Assembly (NCBI RefSeq): GCF_004320525.1
Contig: NZ_SIHX01000013.1
Span: 1-64,000 of the forward strand
DNA: 64,000 nt
Origin: Arthrobacter sp. S39
GTDB lineage: Bacteria; Actinomycetota; Actinomycetes; Actinomycetales; Micrococcaceae
Direction of reading: 5' to 3'
In this document: piece after piece, positions 16,301 through 23,269 of the stretch
Numbering within the stretch: position 1 is the first letter of the stretch
Layout of the letters: each line of letters starts with the position of its first letter
Notes under the pieces: model-generated
The model's database searches: none
What the model saw: the letters and a program-made list of their open reading frames with translations, nothing else
Told to the model about the DNA's origin: nothing
Program-made: the position numbers and the translations under genes

Positions 16301-16894
16301 GCCGTGGTCCATCAGTTCGCAGAAGTAATTCTCCGCCCCGAAAATGTCACGGAACTCGGAGGCTGCTTCCAGGGCTTCACGGTACTGGCCAAGCCGCAGC
16401 CGGGTCTGGACTTCCCCTGACGGGCAGCCTGTGGTGGCGATCAGGCCTTCGGAGTAGGTGTTCAGGAGCTCGCGGTCCAGCCGTGGCCATTTGCCGAAAA
16501 CGGCGTCCAGGGATGCGATGGACGAGGCACGGAAGAGGTTGCGCATGCCGGCGTTGTTGTAGCTCAGCAGCGTCATGTGGGTGTAGGAGCCACCGCCGGA
16601 GATGTCGTCCTTGCGCTGGTGTTCCTCGCCCCAGCGGACACGGCTTTTGTCCGTCCGCGCCGTGCCCGGTGTGACATAGGCTTCGACGCCGATGATCGGC
16701 TTGATGCCCTGGTCCGTGGCGCGTTTCCAGAAGTCGAAGGCGCCGAACAGGTACCCGTGGTCAGTGGTGGCCAGGGCCGGCATGCCCAGGCGTTCGGTCT
16801 CATCGAAAAGCTCCCCCAGGCGGGCGGCGCCGTCCAACATGGAGTACTCGGTGTGGTTGTGCAGATGGACGAACGAGGCATTGCTGGAAGTCAC
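13337..16894 (-). CDS. dnaE: DNA polymerase III alpha subunit (replicative polymerase)
   Basis: This is the catalytic subunit of the chromosomal replicase. The N-terminal PHP domain begins at FVHLHNHTEYSMLDGAARLGEL (residues 8-29). The polymerase active-site aspartates lie in PDFDVDFDDRR near residue 420. A tandem helix-hairpin-helix region and a C-terminal OB-fold (ITISGMITSLSRRIAKASG) follow. The 1185 residues and the well-kept PHP histidines fit the DnaE1 type, in which PHP proofreads. The GTG at 16894 has TAGAAT six bases upstream and no ribosome site, so it is probably leaderless and transcribed separately from rluA/lspA. Confidence 0.97.
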   Translation of the reverse strand: MTSSNASFVHLHNHTEYSMLDGAARLGELFDETERLGMPALATTDHGYLFGAFDFWKRATDQGIKPIIGVEAYVTPGTARTDKSRVRWGEEHQRKDDISGGGSYTHMTLLSYNNAGMRNLFRASSIASLDAVFGKWPRLDRELLNTYSEGLIATTGCPSGEVQTRLRLGQYREALEAASEFRDIFGAENYFCELMDHGLDIERRVTGDLLRLAKDLNLPLVATNDLHYTHEHDAKAHEALLAIQSGSTLLEPTYDNGGSRFAFSGSGYYLKSPQEMRELFRDHPDACDNTLLIAERCEVSFNTGANYMPRFPCPPGEDETSWLVKEVATGLDVRYPGGVPDKVRTQADYELEVITSMGFPGYFLVVADFINWAKNNGIRVGPGRGSGAGSMVAYAMRITDLDPLHHGLIFERFLNPDRVSMPDFDVDFDDRRRSEVIDYVTRKYGDERVAMIVTYGTIKTKQALKDSSRVLGYPFSMGETLTKALPPAVMAKDIPLADIQNKDSKRYSEAGDFRQLIGTDPEAAKVFETALGIEGLKRQWGVHAAGVIMSSDPIIDVIPIMRRIQDGQVITQFDYPTCEGLGLIKMDFLGLRNLTIISDALENIKLNRGHELDLDSLALDDVASYELLARGDTLGVFQLDGGPMRSLLKLMKPDNFEDISAVLALYRPGPMGANAHTDYALRKNGIQEVIPIHPELKEPLAEILGGTYGLIVYQEQVMAVAQKLAGYSLGQADILRRAMGKKKKSELDKQFAGFSQGMQDNGYSMEAVKTLWDILLPFSDYAFNKAHSAAYGVISYWTAYLKAHYAPEYMAALLTSVGDDKDKSAIYLNECRRMGITVLPPDVNESALNFTPVGTDIRFGMGAIRNVGSNVVQAMVAARESEGAYTSFKDFLMKVPAVVCNKRTIESLIKAGAFDSLNHHRRALVMIHEEAIDSVITLKRNEAIGQFDLFAGFEEAESEASLSIEIPELPEWEKKDKLSFERDMLGLYVSDHPLQGLEGVLSQHADQSITSIIAEDGPHDGAIITISGMITSLSRRIAKASGNAYARAEIEDLGGSMEVMFFGQVYGPIASVLAEDLIVVVKGRLQRRDDGAVTLNCMELSVPDLSEGTNGPLQISMPTHKATEAVVTELGDVLRNHRGNSEVRVHLHGDSRVEVMGLPVHMRVNPNPSLFGDLKVLLGPACLDV

Positions 16895-16900
16895 CGGACT

Positions 16901-16906
16901 ATTCTA
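16901..16906 (-). promoter_or_regulatory. -10 element, leaderless start of dnaE
   Basis: TAGAAT on the minus strand ends six bases before the GTG at 16894. It lies in the short gap after the RluA stop at 16930. Confidence 0.55.
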
Positions 16907-16929
16907 TGCGCTCGGTCCGGGCCGGGTGC

Positions 16930-17856
16930 TCAGGCTTGCCCGGACTCCAGGACTTCCAGCGCAAAGGACAGGTCCTGCGGGTATTCGCTGGTGACGGTCA
17001 CCCGCTCCCCCGTGACCGGGTGGTCGAAGCCGAGCTGGCGGGCGTGCAGCCACTGCCGGGTGAGGCCCAGCGTGGCGGCGAGCCGCGGGTCCGCACCATA
17101 GGTCAGGTCCCCCGTGCAGGGGTGCCGCAGTGCGGAAAAGTGCACGCGGATCTGATGCGTGCGGCCCGTCTCAAGGTGGACCTCCACGAGCGTGGCCTTG
17201 CCGAATGCTTCCAGCACTTCGTAATGCGTAATGGACGGCCGGCCGTCCTCAATCACGGCAAAGCGCCAGTCGTGTCCCGGGTGCCGCCCGATCGGCGCGT
17301 CGATGGTGCCCTCCAACGGGTCCGGCAGGCCCTGGACCACGGCGTGGTAAACCTTGTCGACCGTGCGCTCCTTGAAGGCCCTTTTCAGGGCCGTGTAGGC
17401 GCGTTCAGTCTTGGCCACGACCATCACGCCGGACGTGCCGACGTCGAGCCGGTGGACGATGCCGGCGCGCTCAGGCGAACCCGACGTCGAGATGCGGTAC
17501 CCGGCCCCCGCCAGGCCGCCCACCACGGTGGGTCCGACCCAGCCCGGTGACGGGTGGGCTGCGACCCCCACCGGCTTGTCGACAACAACAAAGTCGTCGT
17601 CATCCAACAGAATCTTCAGGCCTTCCACAACTTCCTCCACCACTTCGAGCGGGTCCCGCCGTTCGGGCACCGTGACGTCCAGCACGTCTCCTGCGACCAG
17701 CTTCGCGGACTTGCCCACGGCCTTGCCGCGGCTGATGACGTTGCCTTCGGCGATCAGCGTGGCCGCGAGGGAACGGGATATGCCCATGAGTTTTGCCAGC
17801 CCGGCATCCGCGCGCGCCCCGCCGAATTCGTCAGCCACCACGATGCGTTCAGGCAT
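16930..17856 (-). CDS. RluA-family pseudouridine synthase, 308 aa
   Basis: The enzyme converts specific uridines of RNA, probably 23S rRNA, to pseudouridine. An N-terminal S4 RNA-binding domain (GGARADAGLAKLMGISRSLAATLI...) covers about residues 10-70. The catalytic domain carries the RLD motif in GIVHRLDVGTSGVMVVAKTE, and C-terminal GRTHQIRVHFSALRHPCTGD completes the signature. The S4+RluA layout is that of RluD. The ATG at 17856 (AAGGA upstream) overlaps the end of lspA by eight bases, the usual lspA-rluD arrangement in actinobacteria, so the two are translationally coupled. Confidence 0.94.
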   Translation of the reverse strand: MPERIVVADEFGGARADAGLAKLMGISRSLAATLIAEGNVISRGKAVGKSAKLVAGDVLDVTVPERRDPLEVVEEVVEGLKILLDDDDFVVVDKPVGVAAHPSPGWVGPTVVGGLAGAGYRISTSGSPERAGIVHRLDVGTSGVMVVAKTERAYTALKRAFKERTVDKVYHAVVQGLPDPLEGTIDAPIGRHPGHDWRFAVIEDGRPSITHYEVLEAFGKATLVEVHLETGRTHQIRVHFSALRHPCTGDLTYGADPRLAATLGLTRQWLHARQLGFDHPVTGERVTVTSEYPQDLSFALEVLESGQA

Positions 17857-18445
17857 CGTCCGATTCCTTCTTCGGCCCGGACTTCTCCGGTGAGGCGGCC
17901 GCCACATGCCGGGACCCGTCCAGCGAGATCCCCCGGAGTGTCAGGATGCAGATGATGGACACCGCTGAGACCACCGCAGAATCGGCGATGTTGAAGATGG
18001 CAAAGTTGGGCAGCTGGATGAAGTCCACCACATGCCCCATCCCGAACGAGGGCTCCCGGAACAGCCGGTCGGTGAGGTTGCCCAGGGCCCCGCCCAGGAG
18101 CAGGCCGAGCGCCAGCGACCACCAGGCGGAGCCCAGCTTGCGCACCTGGAACAGGATGGCCACGGAAACCGCGGCCATGATGATGGAGAACACCCAGGTC
18201 ACGTTTTCGCCGATGGAAAATGCTGCCCCCGAATTCCTGATGAAGTACCAGTGCAGCAGCGGCGGCAGGACGGGGATGCGTTCGCCTTCCACCATGCTGG
18301 AGGTGACCCAGAGTTTCGTCAGCTGGTCCAGCGCGTAGGCGAAGACCGCAAACCCGGCGAAAAGGGACAGCAGGAGCCTGCGGCGGGGACGCCGGGGCGT
18401 GGGGGGAAGCGGGTGTGCAGCGTCAGCGGCAAGTTCGTCTGTCAT
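17849..18445 (-). CDS. lspA: Lipoprotein signal peptidase (signal peptidase II)
   Basis: LspA cleaves the signal peptide of diacylglyceryl-modified prolipoproteins in the membrane. Four membrane segments are predicted, beginning at LLLSLFAGFAVFAYALDQLTK. The conserved blocks are HWYFIRNSGAAFSI, GALGNLTDRLF and VVDFIQLPNFAIFNIADSAV. The two catalytic aspartates are those in the NLTDR and FNIADS motifs. The N-terminal 25 residues are Pro/Arg-rich and cytoplasmic. At 198 aa it is slightly longer than the 160-180 norm. One client is visible in the window: the lipoprotein at 40338-40865. Confidence 0.96.
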   Translation of the reverse strand: MTDELAADAAHPLPPTPRRPRRRLLLSLFAGFAVFAYALDQLTKLWVTSSMVEGERIPVLPPLLHWYFIRNSGAAFSIGENVTWVFSIIMAAVSVAILFQVRKLGSAWWSLALGLLLGGALGNLTDRLFREPSFGMGHVVDFIQLPNFAIFNIADSAVVSAVSIICILTLRGISLDGSRHVAAASPEKSGPKKESDDA

Positions 18446-18477
18446 GGTGCTTTCATTCGGGTACCGATGTTAATCAC

Positions 18478-18515
18478 AAAAGCCGGCGGCCGAGGAATCC
18501 TCAGCCACCGGCTTT
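18478..18515 (-). terminator. Stem-loop downstream of divIVA
   Basis: AAAGCCGG pairs with CCGGCTTT, with further partial pairing inside (GCCGAGG/CCTCAGC). It lies between the divIVA stop and lspA and probably ends or attenuates the divIVA transcript. Confidence 0.5.
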
Positions 18516-18535
18516 CAGAATACGTGCTTGACAGA

Positions 18536-19231
18536 CTAGTTGGCTTCGACCTCGGGTGCGGCCACTGAACCACGGGCGTCAAGGTCGCGCAGCTGGCCTT
18601 CGATGTAGGCCTTCAGGCGTGAGCGGTAGTCGCGCTCGAAGCCGCGCAGCTGCTCCACCTTGCGTTCCAGCACGGAACGCTGCTGCTCCAGGGCACCGAG
18701 GATCTTGCGGGACTTCTCCTGGGCGTCGTTGACGAGGCTGCTGGCTTCGATCTGCGCCTCGGCGATGATCTTGTCCTTCTGGGACTGGCCGTCAGCGACG
18801 TGGCGGTCATGCATCTGCTGCGCCATGGCCAGCAGGCCGGCGGCGGACTCGGCAGAAACGGTGCTGCCTGCCGCCTGGGCGGGGGCGGCAGCCGGAACAG
18901 CAGCCACGGGGGCAGCCTGCTCGGCTTCCTTCTTCTTGCTTGCCTCGGCGGCCTTGGCCTCGGCCTCGGCCTTGGCGCGGGAGTCATCCTTCTCGGCCTT
19001 GACGGGCGCGGGGACCTTCTCGACCACCGGTGCTGCAGCGGTGGCGCTGGCAGGAACGGCGGATCCGCCTTCGGCGAGCTTCTTGCGCAGCTCGTCGTTT
19101 TCCTGGTTCAGGCGCCGGAGCTCAACGACGATTTCGTCCAGGAAGTCATCTACTTCGTCCTGGTCGTAGCCTTCGCGGAACTTGGTCGGCTGAAAGCGCT
19201 TGTTGACAACGTCTTCTGGCGTCAAAGCCAT
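18536..19231 (-). CDS. divIVA: DivIVA/Wag31-type polar scaffold protein, 231 aa
   Basis: The coiled-coil protein gathers at negatively curved membrane and directs polar growth and septum placement in actinobacteria. The N-terminal membrane-targeting domain (MALTPEDVVNKRFQPTKFREGYDQDEVDDFLDEI) is clear, and a heptad-like LRRLNQENDELRKKLAE coiled coil follows. A 70-residue Ala/Glu/Lys/Pro-rich linker then leads to a long second coiled coil (MAQQMHDRHVADGQSQKDKI...). GAGGTGA precedes the ATG. The linker is the variable part of the family and the usual place for kinase control, though I cannot identify a phosphosite. Confidence 0.95.
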   Translation of the reverse strand: MALTPEDVVNKRFQPTKFREGYDQDEVDDFLDEIVVELRRLNQENDELRKKLAEGGSAVPASATAAAPVVEKVPAPVKAEKDDSRAKAEAEAKAAEASKKKEAEQAAPVAAVPAAAPAQAAGSTVSAESAAGLLAMAQQMHDRHVADGQSQKDKIIAEAQIEASSLVNDAQEKSRKILGALEQQRSVLERKVEQLRGFERDYRSRLKAYIEGQLRDLDARGSVAAPEVEAN

Positions 19232-19290
19232 CTGGTCACCTCACTGGTCTAGTTAGTCAGTGGCCTTCCGGCCGTCAAAACTACGGTACC

Positions 19291-19318
19291 TAAATATGGT
19301 CTGGTTCCTCTAATTCAA
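19291..19318 (-). promoter_or_regulatory. Predicted divIVA promoter
   Basis: On the minus strand, TTGAAT (19318-19313) and TATTTA (19296-19291) are 16 bp apart, about 60 bp before the divIVA ATG. A second -35-like TTGACA lies just upstream (19332-19327) but has no good -10 at standard spacing. Confidence 0.4.
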
Positions 19319-19406
19319 CACCGTGGTGTCAAACCGGAGTTTCTTCGCGTTGCACGTAACAGTTCCCTAAGGATCAGTACCTGCACAGCTAGGTCTAAAT
19401 GGAAAT

Positions 19407-19694
19407 TTACGCGAAACTCCTGGTGATCCCCATCGCCACGCTGACGGCGATGAACAATATCAGGAACCCCAGGTCCAGGCTGATGCCGCCAAGCCTGAGC
19501 GGAGGGATCATCCGCCGCAGGACTTTCAGGGGCGGATCGGTGACCGAATACACAGCGTGGGCCACCACGAGGGCCGGTCCCCGGGGCCGCCATTCCCTGG
19601 CAAACATCTGGACCCAGTCGAACACCAGCCTCACGATGAGCGCCACGAGGAAGAGTAAAAGGGCGATATAGACAAGTCCGAAAACAATTCCCAT
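19407..19694 (-). CDS. YggT-family membrane protein, 95 aa
   Basis: The protein has two hydrophobic segments: IVFGLVYIALLLFLVALIVRLVF at the N-terminus and LDLGFLILFIAVSVAMGI at the C-terminus. Between them is the family's DPPLKVLRRMIPPLRLGGISLD loop. YggT proteins sit between sepF and divIVA in nearly all Gram-positive dcw regions and are thought to act in division or osmotic balance, but no biochemical role is established. The start at 19694 is the only one that keeps the first segment. Confidence 0.9.
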   Translation of the reverse strand: MGIVFGLVYIALLLFLVALIVRLVFDWVQMFAREWRPRGPALVVAHAVYSVTDPPLKVLRRMIPPLRLGGISLDLGFLILFIAVSVAMGITRSFA

Positions 19695-19769
19695 GACTTA
19701 ACTCATATCTCCATCTTCATTCCGGATACCGCGGTGTCCTGCCAATGCTTCATTGTCTATTTCAGCACA

Positions 19770-19799
19770 GATGCCAGACAGGTCCACCTGCCTGGCATC
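19770..19799 (-). terminator. Stem-loop between sepF and yggT
   Basis: GATGCCAG (19770-19777) pairs with CTGGCATC (19792-19799), with an inner AGGT/ACCT stem. It is strong but has no T-run, so it may only attenuate read-through from sepF into yggT. Confidence 0.45.
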
Positions 19800-19816
19800 C
19801 GCAATGAGCTTAATGG

Positions 19817-20347
19817 CTAGCTTTGATTGAAGAAGCTTGCCTGGGTCTCGCTGACCTTCTTGTCATCGCCGATGACCTCGATGTACGACGGCGACAGGAG
19901 GAAGACCTTGTTCGTGACACGTTCGATGCTGCCCCGGAGTCCGAACACAAGCCCCGCGGAGAAGTCCACCAGGCGCTTGGCATCGGCCTCGCCCATGTCG
20001 GTGACGTTCATGATGACGGGGATGCCGTCGCGGAAACTCTCGCCGATCAGCTTGGCGTCGTTGTAGGACCGCGGGTGGATGGTGGTGATCTGCCGGAGCC
20101 CGGTAGATTCTTCGCGGCTGGATGCCGCACGCTTGATGGGGGTCACTGGTGCGCGGTATTCCTCTTCGGGGACGTAGGACGCCTCACGGCTGACATCGCG
20201 GACGGGTGCGGGTGCACGGCGTTCATCGCGGTCAACTTCCATGGGTTCGTCCTCATCCTTACGTGTGGTGTGGTGCTCGGACTCGTAGTGTTCATCGCCA
20301 TCGGCGAGCCCAAGATAGATCATTGTCTTGCGCAGAGCGCCGGCCAT
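19817..20347 (-). CDS. sepF: Cell division protein SepF
   Basis: SepF tethers FtsZ filaments to the membrane. In actinobacteria, which lack FtsA, it is the essential FtsZ anchor. The N-terminus MAGALRKTMIYLGLADGDEHYE is the amphipathic membrane-binding helix. A disordered acidic/Arg linker follows, and then the SepF core: TIHPRSYNDAKLIGESFRDGIPVIMNVTDM, AKRLVDFSAGLVFGLRGSIERV and FLLSPSYIEV. The length of 176 is typical. AGGAGTCGACC before the ATG is a good ribosome site. Confidence 0.97.
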   Translation of the reverse strand: MAGALRKTMIYLGLADGDEHYESEHHTTRKDEDEPMEVDRDERRAPAPVRDVSREASYVPEEEYRAPVTPIKRAASSREESTGLRQITTIHPRSYNDAKLIGESFRDGIPVIMNVTDMGEADAKRLVDFSAGLVFGLRGSIERVTNKVFLLSPSYIEVIGDDKKVSETQASFFNQS

Positions 20348-20435
20348 GGTCGACTCCTAATCGTGTCCGTAGGCGGGCCGACCAATGATTTGACAGCACT
20401 GGAAATCCCCGCCATTCACTTCCAATGCTTTGACG

Positions 20436-21158
20436 CTACCCCACCGCAGGACGCGATCCGAGAATATCCGAACCGATCCGCAGGTGTGTCGCTCCGAAGC
20501 GGATGGCCACTTCAAGGTCCTGGCTCATGCCTGCCGAAATGCCGGTGGCGGCGGGATGTTCCGCGGTGAGCCGGGCAGAGATCCCGGCCAGCTTCTCGAA
20601 GGATGCTTCAGGCGGAACCCCCAGCGGCGCCACGGCCATGACACCGGCCAGGACCAGTCCGTCGGCGGCAGCCAGTTGTTCTGCGAGGGATGGCACGTCG
20701 GCGGGAGCGGCGCCGCCGCGGTGTGCACCGGCGTCGTCGTCGAGGCTGACCTGGATGAAGCATTCCAGCGCGGCCCGTCCGGAACGGTCCTGTTCGGCAG
20801 CAACAGCCCGGGCGAGCCCGTCAGCGAGCTGGGGCCGGTCCACGGAGTGGACGGCGTAGGCGTAGCGGACCACGGACTTGGCTTTTTTGCTTTGGAGCTG
20901 GCCCACAAAATGCCAGTTGAGGCCGAGCCCGTGCAGGGCCTCGGCTTTCGCCGAGGCCTCCTGGTCGCGGTTTTCACCCACGTCGGTGACGCCAAGCCCG
21001 GCGAGACGGCGGATGTCCTCTGCCGGATGGAACTTCGTGACCACGATCAGTGTGGGCTCGTCCGCACGGCCGGATGCACTGGTGGCGGCCGTGATGCGGC
21101 TCCGGACGGCGGCGAGCCCCTTCTCCAGCTCCGCGGTGCGGGCAACAGCCTCAGTCAT
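20436..21158 (-). CDS. YggS-family pyridoxal-phosphate homeostasis protein, 240 aa
   Basis: The single-domain PLP-binding TIM barrel is thought to buffer pyridoxal phosphate. The PLP lysine is in TLIVVTKFHPAEDIRRL. VGENRDQEASAKAEAL, LNWHFVGQLQSKKAKSVV, HSVDRPQLA, GMSQDLEVAIRFGATHLRIGSDILG complete the signature. The open frame extends far upstream, but the ATG at 21158 (MTEAVARTAELEKGL) is where homology begins. It overlaps the stop of the upstream oxidase gene by eight bases, indicating translational coupling. Confidence 0.94.
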   Translation of the reverse strand: MTEAVARTAELEKGLAAVRSRITAATSASGRADEPTLIVVTKFHPAEDIRRLAGLGVTDVGENRDQEASAKAEALHGLGLNWHFVGQLQSKKAKSVVRYAYAVHSVDRPQLADGLARAVAAEQDRSGRAALECFIQVSLDDDAGAHRGGAAPADVPSLAEQLAAADGLVLAGVMAVAPLGVPPEASFEKLAGISARLTAEHPAATGISAGMSQDLEVAIRFGATHLRIGSDILGSRPAVG

Positions 21159-21840
21159 GGGACCACACCAGTCCGGCAAACCGGCCGGTGTCTTTGTTCC
21201 GGCGGTAGGAGAACAGGTCCTCGTTCTCCAGGGTGCAGGGCCCGGAGTACATGATGTCCACGTCCGCCGCTTCCAGCTGGGCCCGCGCTCCGGCCGGCAG
21301 GTCGAGCCCGGGCGTTCCCCAGCTGGTGGTGGACCATGTTGCAGGGACAGCGGCGGCCACGTCCTCCCGGAGCGCGGCCGGGACTTCGTAGCAGGCGCCG
21401 CAGATGGATGGACCGAGCCAGGCCTGGATGCCGGCGGCTCCCAGGGCACGCATCTGCTCGACGGCGGCGGGAATGACGCCCGCTGCCAGCCCTGGCCGGC
21501 CGGCGTGGACAGCGGCAAGTACCGGGCCGCCGGCTGCCTGGCCGACCAGCACGGCGGGGATGCAGTCTGCCACCATGACCGCCAGCGGCACGCCATGGGA
21601 AACCATGGCGTCTGCCTCTGGTGTTTCGCTGCCGGCTTCCATTACCGCTACGGCGGTTCCGTGCACCTGGTTCATGAACCGGAGGGAGCCCGCAACCATG
21701 CCCGCGCCGCGTTCGAGTTCTTCCCTGCGCGCCCGGACGCCGGCGGGGTTGTCCCCCACGTGCAGTGCCAGGTTGCCGGCGCGTGTGTCCGTGAACGCCA
21801 CGGACACACCGGGCAGGACCTCAGCCTTCCAAAGGAACAA
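21151..21840 (-). CDS. YfiH/PgeF-family oxidase (polyphenol oxidase-like), 229 aa
   Basis: Members of this family act on purine nucleosides or on misincorporated peptidoglycan intermediates, using a Cys-His-His zinc site. Seen are RFMNQVHGTAV (His), AVMVADCIPAVLVG (Cys), AAVHAGRPGLAAG (His) and LGPSICGACYEV. In most members the second histidine lies in HAGWRG. Here it is HAGRPG, with W-R replaced by R-P, while the His is kept. It lies between ftsZ (eight bases upstream) and yggS, the standard dcw position, and fits a role in peptidoglycan quality control. Confidence 0.92.
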   Translation of the reverse strand: MFLWKAEVLPGVSVAFTDTRAGNLALHVGDNPAGVRARREELERGAGMVAGSLRFMNQVHGTAVAVMEAGSETPEADAMVSHGVPLAVMVADCIPAVLVGQAAGGPVLAAVHAGRPGLAAGVIPAAVEQMRALGAAGIQAWLGPSICGACYEVPAALREDVAAAVPATWSTTSWGTPGLDLPAGARAQLEAADVDIMYSGPCTLENEDLFSYRRNKDTGRFAGLVWSHD

Positions 21841-21848
21841 GCCGGGCC

Positions 21849-23081
21849 CTACTTCAGGAAGTCGGGGACATCCAGGTCATCGGAGCGGCTGCCGGACAGG
21901 TCCGGCTCCACTACCGAAGGGAGGTCGACGTCGAAGCCGGAGTCCGCGGGGACAGCTGAGGGGCGCTGCTGGCCCCAGTTGCTCAGGCCGGATGCGCCGA
22001 CGCCTGCGTGGACCGGCTGCACGTTCATCTGGTGGCTTCCGCCCGACGGGGCCTGGGCCGGTGCCGGCGCGGGGGCAGCGGGGCGCTGGGGGGCCACCTG
22101 CGGCTGGGACTGGTCCATGGAGGGCGAGGTTGCCTTCACGTCGTCGAAGCCTGCCGCGATGACCGTCACGCGGGCTTCGTCGCCGAGGGCGTCGTCGATG
22201 ACTGCGCCGAAGATGATGTTCGCCTCGGGGTGGGCCACCTCCTGTACCAGGCGGGCCGCTTCGTTGATCTCGAAGAGCCCGAGGTCGGAGCCGCCCTGGA
22301 TGGACAGCAGGACACCGTGGGCACCGTCGATGGAAGCCTCGAGCAGCGGCGAGGCGATGGCCAGCTCGGCAGCCTTGACGGCACGGTCCTCGCCGCGGGC
22401 CGAACCGATGCCCATCAGCGCGGAGCCTGCACCCTGCATGACCGACTTCACGTCGGCGAAGTCGAGGTTGATCAGGCCGGGGGTGGTGATGAGGTCGGTG
22501 ATGCCCTGGACACCGGACAGCAGGACCTGGTCAGCGGAGCGGAAAGCGTCCAGGACGGAGACGTTGCGGTCGCTGATGGACAGGAGGCGGTCGTTGGGGA
22601 TGACGATCAGCGTGTCAACTTCGTCGCGGAGGGCGTCAATGCCGGCCTCGGCGGAGCCGGCGCGGCGGCGGCCTTCGAACGTGAACGGGCGGGTGACCAC
22701 GCCGATGGTGAGCGCGCCAAGGGAGCGTGCGATGCGGGCCACGACGGGAGCGCCGCCGGTACCTGTTCCGCCGCCTTCGCCGGCGGTCACGAAGACCATG
22801 TCAGCGCCACGGATGACCTCTTCGATTTCGTCAGCGTGGTCCTCTGCAGCCTGCTTGCCCACCTCCGGGTTGGCGCCTGCACCGAGACCGCGTGTCAGCT
22901 CCCGGCCGACGTCAAGTTTGACGTCGGCGTCGCTCATCAGCAGGGCCTGGGCATCGGTGTTGATTGCGATGAATTCGACACCGCGAAGACCGACTTCGAT
23001 CATGCGGTTGACTGCGTTCACGCCACCGCCGCCGATGCCGACGACCTTGATGACGGCCAAGTAATTCTGCGGAGCTGCCAC
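21849..23081 (-). CDS. ftsZ: Cell division GTPase FtsZ
   Basis: FtsZ polymerises at mid-cell to form the Z ring. The GTP-binding loop is at the GEGGGTGTGGAPVVARIA segment near residues 104-121, and the T7 synergy loop is NLDFADVKSVM. The globular domain ends near residue 315. A Pro/Ala/Gln-rich linker follows, and then the conserved C-terminal peptide DDLDVPDFLK, the SepF/FtsW contact. The start is GTG at 23081 with AAGGG upstream. The intergenic region before it holds an inverted AACCTT/AAGGTT repeat and a TTGACA element, so ftsZ has its own promoter in addition to read-through from ftsQ. Confidence 0.98.
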   Translation of the reverse strand: MAAPQNYLAVIKVVGIGGGGVNAVNRMIEVGLRGVEFIAINTDAQALLMSDADVKLDVGRELTRGLGAGANPEVGKQAAEDHADEIEEVIRGADMVFVTAGEGGGTGTGGAPVVARIARSLGALTIGVVTRPFTFEGRRRAGSAEAGIDALRDEVDTLIVIPNDRLLSISDRNVSVLDAFRSADQVLLSGVQGITDLITTPGLINLDFADVKSVMQGAGSALMGIGSARGEDRAVKAAELAIASPLLEASIDGAHGVLLSIQGGSDLGLFEINEAARLVQEVAHPEANIIFGAVIDDALGDEARVTVIAAGFDDVKATSPSMDQSQPQVAPQRPAAPAPAPAQAPSGGSHQMNVQPVHAGVGASGLSNWGQQRPSAVPADSGFDVDLPSVVEPDLSGSRSDDLDVPDFLK

Positions 23082-23142
23082 GTTACGTGTCCCTTGTTCG
23101 TGTCCTATTGCGAAAACTTTTGGAGTCGGGCTTGAAGCTTTG

Positions 23143-23180
23143 AACCTTAACCTTCGAGTTGAAGGTTATAGTTATGTCAA
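23143..23180 (-). promoter_or_regulatory. ftsZ upstream region: -35-like TTGACA and AACCTT repeats
   Basis: On the plus strand AACCTT occurs twice in tandem (23143-23154) and its inverse AAGGTT at 23162-23167, giving AACCTT-N7-AAGGTT. TTGACA on the minus strand is at 23180-23175. I cannot place a convincing -10 at normal spacing, which would fit an activator-dependent promoter. A related tandem word is found upstream of the MerR gene at 59380-59391. Confidence 0.4.
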
Positions 23181-23269
23181 GTAACTCATGTCTGTGACGG
23201 TATTTCCTATGGTTCACACATTCAATAACCGGGGCCGCGTGTCGTGGGAATACCGGGAAATAAAGAGGT

